Positions 57,529 through 64,000 of a stretch of DNA of 64,000 nt are shown piece by piece. The stretch is from Planctomycetota bacterium. Lineage in GTDB: Bacteria; Planctomycetota; Planctomycetia; Pirellulales; UBA1268. A program made the position numbers and the translations under genes. The stretch spans positions 59,441 through 123,440 of the forward strand of contig JAPOIM010000003.1 of the NCBI GenBank assembly GCA_029978905.1, read 5' to 3'. Position 1 is the first letter of the stretch. The number at the start of each line of letters is the position of its first letter. Below the pieces are notes generated by a model. The model made no database searches, was not told the origin of the DNA, and saw only the letters and a list, made by a program, of their open reading frames with translations.

Positions 57529-58227
57529 ATGACACGAGGTCTTTTTCTCTGCGGCACCGACACCGACGTGGGCAAAACCGCGGTGGCCGAGTCGATCCTG
57601 CGTGAGCTCGTCCGCGGAGGCGTGGCGGTAGGCGTGTGCAAGCCGGTCGCCAGCGGCGTGACGGCTGATGGAGGGGATCCGTATCGCCTGTGGCTCGCGG
57701 CTGGTCAGCCGGGCACGCTCGCGGATGTCTGCCCGCAGTCATTCGCTGCGCCATTGGCTCCAGCGCGTGCTGCCGCTGCGGAGGGTCGGTGCATCGACGA
57801 AGCGCTTCTCGTCTCCGCGGTGGAGGCTTGGCGTGGACGAAGCGGATGCGTGGTGGTGGAGGGGGCGGGAGGCCTCTACTCGCCACTCTCACCGCGGATG
57901 CTCAACGCCGACCTCGCGCGGACACTGGGCTTTCCCCTTGTGGTCTGCGACGACGCACGGCTCGGTGCGATTGGTCGCACGCTGGCGGTGGTGACGGCCG
58001 CTCGGTCGCAGGGCCACCAGGTGGCTGCGGTGGTACTCTCCGAGGTCAGCGACCCTGGATCAGCAGATGCCGATGATCCGCAGTCGCCTGCCGCGATCGC
58101 GCTCTCCGCGGTCGAGGATCTGGCTGAACGGCTGGCGCCTCTTCCGGTGGCCTTCCTCAGGCATGGAGCGGAGCGGATTGAGCCTGCTCTCGACTGGATG
58201 GGGCTTGCAGGGTGCGGGTTGATGTGA
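57529..58227 (+). CDS. bioD: dethiobiotin synthase BioD
   Basis: RGLFLCGTDTDVGKTAVAESILRELVRGGVAVGVCKPVASGV; GCVVVEGAGGLYSPLSPRMLNADLARTLGFPLVVCDDARLGAI. Confidence 0.94.
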   Translation: MTRGLFLCGTDTDVGKTAVAESILRELVRGGVAVGVCKPVASGVTADGGDPYRLWLAAGQPGTLADVCPQSFAAPLAPARAAAAEGRCIDEALLVSAVEAWRGRSGCVVVEGAGGLYSPLSPRMLNADLARTLGFPLVVCDDARLGAIGRTLAVVTAARSQGHQVAAVVLSEVSDPGSADADDPQSPAAIALSAVEDLAERLAPLPVAFLRHGAERIEPALDWMGLAGCGLM

Positions 58228-60331
58228 GGGCCAGCTGCATGCGGACCTGCCAGGTTCCATCGGGCTCGGGCTCAATGATCCAGTGGGGCATCACCACCAC
58301 TGACTGATGCACCGCCTCAAAGCCGCCTTCGGACTGGCTCACGGTGTTGATCGGAAAGGTCCACATGCCCGCTGGACGTGAACAGGTGAGCCGGCACTCC
58401 AGGCCAAGCCACCCATCGACAAGCCCCAGGCCGTCGGCCATCGGCAAGTCGAGCCGACTGCCAAGCTCGCCAAGCATCAAGCCCGTCGTGTCGAGGAAGT
58501 GGCGTCCTTCGGCGTTTGCGGGCATGCCTGCAAAGTTGAACTCCACGGCAAGGTGATGGCGGCAGTCTGGCGGCAGCCCCTCGAGCCTGTAGGCGATCTC
58601 CAGTGCATGGGAGTCGGCCTTGAGTGAGACCGTCTTGGAGAGGTGGAAGGGGATGCCCCAGGCGTTGCCTTCTTTGCGTAAGCAGAGGTGGACGCCATCT
58701 GCATCGTGCTCCACCTGCGATTCGTAGAGCCCCTCGGCAAAGTCGCCTCGTTCCATCGCGTCGCCATCGGCCACGGCACTCGCCGAGACATCGAGGTCGT
58801 AGAAGTGATCGATCAGGGTCTTTCGGCGGAAGCGGTCGTATCGCACGAGGCGATCGAGCCCTTCCTGCTTGAAGGTTGCCTGCTGCGACGCATCGATCAC
58901 GCTGCGGGCAGCTCCCGGGCCAGCGAGGACCTGCGCGTGGTAGGCCTCGGGACGCCGATCGAGTGTGGCGAGGAGATTGTGCCCGGCATGCTTGAGGTCA
59001 AGCTCGTAGAGCATGCCGCCGACGTGCGGGGCAAACCAGCAGTCAAGCGACTCGTTGGTCAGCCGCACTTCGCGGTGGCCGTCGTAGTTGAAGTCGCCGC
59101 TGGTGGCCTCGACCCAGGTTGCTTCGCGTCCGATGGCATCATCGGCAGCCCGGTCGGCTGCGATGAGTTCTTGATAGACCGCGTTTCGCAGATGCGGCAG
59201 GTAGATGCCACCAAACGCGCCATGCCAGTAGCTGCAGTTGCACTGACCGCGATAGAGATGGCCGGTGGCCGCGTCGAGCGCCACCGGATCAGCCACGCGT
59301 GCGGCGATGCGAATCGACTCCAGCCGATCGCTGACCGCCATCATGCGGGCATACATCTCCATCGCCTCCGGATAGCGATGGCGGAAGTTCCGCCAACTCC
59401 CTCCGCGCAAGAAGCGACCCGCACGGACGAGGTCGGGTTGCTCAGAAAGAAAACGGCGTGCTTTCCGGCAGGCGTCGGCGTCGTCTGGCGACAAGGCCCA
59501 TTCGGTCATTTCTCGGTAGCTGCACTCGGGCAACCAGATCGTGCCGCCGGGCTTCACGTCCGCTGCCGCTTCACTCGGCAGCGTCATCTCGATCCAGTCG
59601 GCATTGGCCTCGATCAACGAAAAGAAGGTCGCGAGCCACCCCTCTTCAAAGACCGCGCGATGCGTGTCTGGCCAAACCCCAAACTTCTCGCCGTCGTCAC
59701 CAAACACCGCCACCGCTCCGTCGCGGAGGGTCGCCAGGTGATCGATGGTGGCGTGGGGGCTGTCGAAGGGGATCACGTAGCGCAAGTGTTCGCTGACGGG
59801 AAAGACGGTGAGCGTGTGGCCATCTCCTTCAGTCAACCAAGGCCGGTCCAGCTCTTCGTTGGCAAGGCCTGCCGACTTGAAGTGGAAGTCGTCGAGGATG
59901 GTCCATTCGACCCCGGCTTCGGCCAGGTCTGCGGTCATGCCTGGGTCCCACACCCGTTCGGCAACCCAGGCCCCGCGGACCCGCACCGCCAGCCGCCGCT
60001 CCAGCCACTCGCGGTAGCTTTGAACCTGACCCAGACGATCGCGCGACGGGAGCATCGCCAGGATCGGCTCGTAAAACGCACCTCCCACAATCTCGAGCCG
60101 CCCTTCGGCAGCCAGCCGAGCGAGGCGGTCGAGATACTCACCGTGGTGCTGGTCGAGCCACTCCGCGAGGGGGCCACTGGTGTGCAGGCCGATCCGGATG
60201 CCGGGATGTTTTTCAAAAAGGTCGAGAAACGGCAGGTAACTGCGTTCGTATGCCTCTGCGAAAACCGAATCGAAGTTGCCGATGGGCTGGTGGTTGTGCA
60301 AGACGAAGACGAAACGCACACGGGGTCGCAT
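58157..60331 (-). CDS. glycoside hydrolase family 57 (alpha-amylase/4-alpha-glucanotransferase type)
   Basis: VRFVFVLHNHQPIGNFDSVFAEAYERSYLPFLDLFEKHPGIRIGLHTSGPLAEWLDQHHGEYLDRLARLAAEGRLEIVGGAFYEPILAMLPSRDRLGQ; C-terminal beta domains. Confidence 0.94.
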   Translation of the reverse strand: MRPRVRFVFVLHNHQPIGNFDSVFAEAYERSYLPFLDLFEKHPGIRIGLHTSGPLAEWLDQHHGEYLDRLARLAAEGRLEIVGGAFYEPILAMLPSRDRLGQVQSYREWLERRLAVRVRGAWVAERVWDPGMTADLAEAGVEWTILDDFHFKSAGLANEELDRPWLTEGDGHTLTVFPVSEHLRYVIPFDSPHATIDHLATLRDGAVAVFGDDGEKFGVWPDTHRAVFEEGWLATFFSLIEANADWIEMTLPSEAAADVKPGGTIWLPECSYREMTEWALSPDDADACRKARRFLSEQPDLVRAGRFLRGGSWRNFRHRYPEAMEMYARMMAVSDRLESIRIAARVADPVALDAATGHLYRGQCNCSYWHGAFGGIYLPHLRNAVYQELIAADRAADDAIGREATWVEATSGDFNYDGHREVRLTNESLDCWFAPHVGGMLYELDLKHAGHNLLATLDRRPEAYHAQVLAGPGAARSVIDASQQATFKQEGLDRLVRYDRFRRKTLIDHFYDLDVSASAVADGDAMERGDFAEGLYESQVEHDADGVHLCLRKEGNAWGIPFHLSKTVSLKADSHALEIAYRLEGLPPDCRHHLAVEFNFAGMPANAEGRHFLDTTGLMLGELGSRLDLPMADGLGLVDGWLGLECRLTCSRPAGMWTFPINTVSQSEGGFEAVHQSVVVMPHWIIEPEPDGTWQVRMQLALTSTRTLQAPSSREQAQSAPLHA

Positions 60332-60428
60332 GGGTGGTGGTGCTCAGGTGGGTGGCGAGTGTGGAGGGCGGGGAGAAGCGACGTGCAAACACAAACAGGC
60401 TGTGCGAAAGAATAGTGTGGCGGACCAA

Positions 60429-61496
60429 TCAGTCGCCAAGGCCGGTCGCGTTGCCTTCACGGAGCAGGCGGGCGGCGATGGTGGGAGGCATCGTGGTGAT
60501 GTGGCAGCCGGTGGCGAGTTCGAAGCCAGCAAGCTGTGTGAGCCTCGGCATAATTTCCAGATGCCAGTGCCAGCCTGCGGGGATTTCTGCGGCAAACGGT
60601 GCCTGGTGCAGCCACCAGTTGTAGTCGGCGGTTGGGGTGAGCCCGCTGAGCTGCTCGGCGTAGCGCTGTGTGAGGGAGGCGATGGCCGCGACCGCTTCGG
60701 AAGACGCCATGTGAAAGAAGGGCTCCCCCGCTTCGGTCATGATGCAGCTTTCAAAGGGTTGGCGGGGAGCCGCCGGCACAAATGCCACTAGCCCGCCCGC
60801 TTCGCCCCAGATCCGCTGCTCCCGCCGTGCGTCGTCGAGGACACGCTCGTGCAGCGTGAGATCCTCACGCAGTCGGGACAGTTTGTGTTCGATGACGGTG
60901 GGCAGGAAATCGAGCCCGACCAGCTGGCTGTGCACATGGGCCAGCGACGCGCCCGCCTGCGGGCCGGCGTTCTTAAAGAGCATGCCAAACCGCAATGGTG
61001 GGTGGGCGGCAAAGGACTCGAGGCGTTGCCGCGACGCCTGCCAGGCGGTGGCCCAGGTGGCAGCGGGAATCGATTCCACACGGGTGTGGTGATCTGGCGA
61101 TTCGATGAGCACTTCATGCAGCCCGACGGCCGGCCGAGGGGCCGTGTGGGCAACGGTGGGCTGGTCATGCGGAGCGGGGGCGGGAGGCGTCGGCGGTGCC
61201 TCGACAATCGGATATCGGTTGGGCACCACCCGCGCCCTCCAGGATGCCTCGTCCGGCAGGGAGAGCACGCTCGGTGGAGCGAGCCTTTCATGTCCACGGC
61301 AAAACGGGCAGCGGGTCTGGTGCGGTGAGGTTGGTGAGGTCGCGGCGGCCTCGCCCAACTCGATCGGCCGGAGCCCTCGCTGCGGTGCCAGAAACACGGC
61401 GGTGCTCGAAAGCGGATCCCAACGCAGCTCGGGAGCGTGCGGTGGTAGGTCGCGGAGATCTGTTTCAGGAGGGTCTTTAGCGTTGTGTGACGGCAT
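60429..61496 (-). CDS. galT: galactose-1-phosphate uridylyltransferase
   Basis: RCPFCRGHE; FGMLFKNAGPQAGASLAHVHSQLVGLDFLP (HxHxQ); YNWWLHQAPFAAEIPAGWHWHLEIMPRLTQLAGFELATGCHIT. Confidence 0.92.
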   Translation of the reverse strand: MPSHNAKDPPETDLRDLPPHAPELRWDPLSSTAVFLAPQRGLRPIELGEAAATSPTSPHQTRCPFCRGHERLAPPSVLSLPDEASWRARVVPNRYPIVEAPPTPPAPAPHDQPTVAHTAPRPAVGLHEVLIESPDHHTRVESIPAATWATAWQASRQRLESFAAHPPLRFGMLFKNAGPQAGASLAHVHSQLVGLDFLPTVIEHKLSRLREDLTLHERVLDDARREQRIWGEAGGLVAFVPAAPRQPFESCIMTEAGEPFFHMASSEAVAAIASLTQRYAEQLSGLTPTADYNWWLHQAPFAAEIPAGWHWHLEIMPRLTQLAGFELATGCHITTMPPTIAARLLREGNATGLGD

Positions 61497-61602
61497 GGTG
61501 CGGGTGCGTGGAATGCAGAGTGGGCGAGTCGTGATTGCTTGACGATCGGGGGGTGGGTCGTAGACTCTGGCAGCAGTGTGAGGGAACCCCCGGATCCGGA
61601 GA

Positions 61603-62136
61603 ATGACCATGCTCACCGTCGGCGACCGCTTTCCGAGTTATTCCGTTCAGGCCTGTGTTGGTACGGGCAAGGACGATACGAAGCAGCTGACCAACGCCGA
61701 TTACGACGGAAGGTGGGTGGTCTACTTCTTCTATCCAAAGGACTTCACGTTTGTCTGCCCAACTGAATTGGCAGAGTTCAACAAGCAGTTCTCGGCCTTT
61801 CAGGAGCGGGATACCGATGTGGTCGGTGGTTCGACTGACAATGAGTATTCCCACATGGCCTGGCGGCGGGATCATGCCGATCTCAAAGACCTCAAGTATC
61901 CGCTGATTGCGGCACAGTTGCTCGCGCCGGAGCTTGGGATTCTGGAAAAGACCGAGGGCTACTGCCTGCGGGCCACCTTCATCGTCGATCCACACGGCGT
62001 GATCCAGTGGGTCGACGTGAATCAGGGACGCGTTGGCCGAAATGTGGCTGAGGTGCTGAGGGTGCTCGACGCCCTACAAAGCGACGAACTTTGCCCCTGC
62101 AACTGGCAAAAGGGCGACGCCCATCTCAAGGTCTGA
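61603..62136 (+). CDS. 2-Cys peroxiredoxin (AhpC/TSA family)
   Basis: FFYPKDFTFVCPTELAEF (peroxidatic Cys), VVGGSTDNEYSHMAWR, DELCPCNWQKGD (resolving Cys region). Confidence 0.96.
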   Translation: MTMLTVGDRFPSYSVQACVGTGKDDTKQLTNADYDGRWVVYFFYPKDFTFVCPTELAEFNKQFSAFQERDTDVVGGSTDNEYSHMAWRRDHADLKDLKYPLIAAQLLAPELGILEKTEGYCLRATFIVDPHGVIQWVDVNQGRVGRNVAEVLRVLDALQSDELCPCNWQKGDAHLKV

Positions 62137-62166
62137 GCGAGGCACGTTCGGTCGACGGCCTCTTTG

Positions 62167-64000
62167 TCAGCCCGGGTTCACGATCGAAGGGTTCGGCGGA
62201 CGGTCTGCACTGGGTGTGTGAGCCGTCTGGCGTGGCTCAGCCTTTCGTGCATCGACCGTGGTGCCGGGCACAATTTGGGGGCTTCCGGTCGAGGCCTCGA
62301 TGAGGCTTGCGAGTTCTTCGCCGTCGATCACTTCGCACTCAATCAAGCGAGCGGTAATCGTCTCCAGTGCCGCGCGACGCGTTTCCAGCGTTCGCCGCAC
62401 ACGGTCGATCGCGGCATCCATGATCCGCCGCACTTCTTCGTCGATCTCCCGCGCAGTCTGCTCGCTGTGGCCACGCGAGCGGCCAAACTCGGGCATCGAG
62501 CCGGCGAGAAAGGGGGACGACCCGCTCTCTCGGTAATTGACACGCCCCAGCCGGCTCATGCCGTAGTCCATCACCATCCCGCGGGCGATTTCGCTGGCTC
62601 GCTCAAGGTCGTTTTGGGCACCGGTGGAGACGTCGTTGTAGACCATCTCTTCAGCCAAGGTGCCGGCAAGCAGGACCTCGATCCGGCTCTCCAGTTCGCT
62701 TTGGGTCAGCAGGTACCGATCGTCTTCGGGACGCTGCATGGTGTAGCCAAGCGCGGCGAGGCCACGCGGAATGATCGACACCTTGTGAACGGGGTCGGTG
62801 TTGGGCAGTGAGTAGGCCACGAGGGCATGAGCGGCTTCGTGGTACGCCACCCGCTTTTTTTCATCTTCGTGGATCACGCGCCGTTTCTTTTCGAGCCCGG
62901 CGGTCACCCGCTCCACGGCCTCGTTGAACTCGTCCATGCCGACGGAGGTTTTGTTGTTGCGAGCTGCGAGGAGGGCGGCCTCGTTGACCAGATTGGCGAG
63001 GTCGGCGCCGACAAAGCCGGAGGTGATCCTCGCGATTTGCTCAAGGTTCACCGAAGGATCGATCTTCACGTCGGTGACATGCACTTTGAGAATCGCTTCA
63101 CGGCCGCGGACGTCAGGCCGGTCCACGAGCACATGGCGATCAAAGCGGCCCGGCCGCATGAGAGCCGGGTCGAGCGTTTCTGGACGATTGCTGGCGGCGA
63201 GCACAATCACGCCGGAGTTGCTGCCAAAGCCATCCATTTCCACCAGCAGGGCGTTGAGCGTTTGTTCCCGCTCGTCATGGCCACCGACGACGCTCGAGCC
63301 ACGAGTCTTTCCAAGCGCGTCGAGTTCGTCGATGAAAATGATGCAGGGGCTCTTCGCTTCGGCCTGCTGAAACATGTCGCGGACGCGAGCGGCACCCACG
63401 CCCACGAACATTTCCACAAAGTCGCTTCCCGAGAGACCAAAGAAGGGAACACCCGCCTCCCCTGCGATGGCTTTCGCCAGGAGTGTCTTGCCTGTGCCCG
63501 GAGGGCCGACAAGGAGCATGCCCTTGGGGATATGGCCGCCGAGGATTTGGTACTTCTCCGGGCTCCGTAAAAAGTCGACGACTTCGCGCAACTCTTCCAC
63601 GGCCTCGTCGATGCCCGCGACATCGTCGAAGGTGATGCCGAGATCCTCCTGGGCATACATCTTGCCGCGGCTGCGACCGAAGGCCATCGGGCTCCCGGCC
63701 CCACCAAGGCGGCGGAGCATCACGAAAAAGAGGACCACAAACAGCCCCGTCATCACGAGCATGGGGGCCCAGTTGCGCCACGCGCTCGGTGGATCCTCAT
63801 AGCGGTAGGGCACGCCGTGCTCGTCGAGCAGGCGGGAAAGCTGTCCCTCCGAGTTTTCGCTCGGAAGTTTTGCGGTCTGGAATCGTCGCCGGCTGGCTCC
63901 GCCGATTGGGCCTGCGGCGTCATCGCTCGCGGCCACGACGGCGTCGAGGCCCGGTTCGTCGGTGTTGTCGATGGCGACCGGTTCTTGGGCATCGCCAGCC
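62167..64000 (-). CDS. ftsH: ATP-dependent zinc metalloprotease FtsH (N-terminus cut by window end)
   Basis: [88 protein letters not shown] (HExxH). Frame stays open to 64000. Confidence 0.97.
   Translation of the reverse strand, partial: AGDAQEPVAIDNTDEPGLDAVVAASDDAAGPIGGASRRRFQTAKLPSENSEGQLSRLLDEHGVPYRYEDPPSAWRNWAPMLVMTGLFVVLFFVMLRRLGGAGSPMAFGRSRGKMYAQEDLGITFDDVAGIDEAVEELREVVDFLRSPEKYQILGGHIPKGMLLVGPPGTGKTLLAKAIAGEAGVPFFGLSGSDFVEMFVGVGAARVRDMFQQAEAKSPCIIFIDELDALGKTRGSSVVGGHDEREQTLNALLVEMDGFGSNSGVIVLAASNRPETLDPALMRPGRFDRHVLVDRPDVRGREAILKVHVTDVKIDPSVNLEQIARITSGFVGADLANLVNEAALLAARNNKTSVGMDEFNEAVERVTAGLEKKRRVIHEDEKKRVAYHEAAHALVAYSLPNTDPVHKVSIIPRGLAALGYTMQRPEDDRYLLTQSELESRIEVLLAGTLAEEMVYNDVSTGAQNDLERASEIARGMVMDYGMSRLGRVNYRESGSSPFLAGSMPEFGRSRGHSEQTAREIDEEVRRIMDAAIDRVRRTLETRRAALETITARLIECEVIDGEELASLIEASTGSPQIVPGTTVDARKAEPRQTAHTPSADRPPNPSIVNPG

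Noticed and set aside
58688-60415. 575-aa plus-strand ORF
   Set aside because: Antisense to the GH57 gene; no domain.

Overview
This 64 kb GC-rich window looks like planctomycete (Pirellulales-type) chromosome. Supporting signs are DUF1559 prepilin-like proteins, three DUF1592-type/DUF1552 gene pairs, and secreted proteins with VERLEPRRALA/VERLESRALLA motifs. I support about 48 CDSs, one tRNA-Asn(GTT), a groESL terminator, a Fur-box-like palindrome and a bioD leader hairpin. Most of the ORF track is antisense artefact. Main regions: (1) 1-7.7 kb: DUF1559, lipoprotein, TPR, NHL-like and FG-GAP/UnbV genes. (2) 7.8-15 kb: an asparagine-synthase-like ligase converging on a run of di-CxxCH DUF1592 / Tat-DUF1552 / radical SAM / FAD oxidoreductase genes. 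(3) 15.2-22.5 kb: a second DUF1592/DUF1552 pair followed by a trans-4-hydroxyproline catabolic set. (4) 25.7-34.3 kb: a third pair downstream of a MacB-like ABC/HlyD exporter. (5) 34.5-38.1 kb: tRNA, STAS/HATPase partner-switch pair, groES-groEL. (6) 38-52 kb: two LEPR-motif FG-GAP secreted proteins bracketing a sulfotransferase/glycosyltransferase locus. (7) 52-64 kb: TatD-like, DegT, GNAT, feoAB, bioD, GH57, galT, peroxiredoxin, ftsH. The best candidates for undescribed biology are the DUF1592/DUF1552 pairs, each collinear with a different accessory enzyme set, and the sulfotransferase/glycosyltransferase locus with its possible surface-protein substrates. All family calls were made by eye; no search was run.
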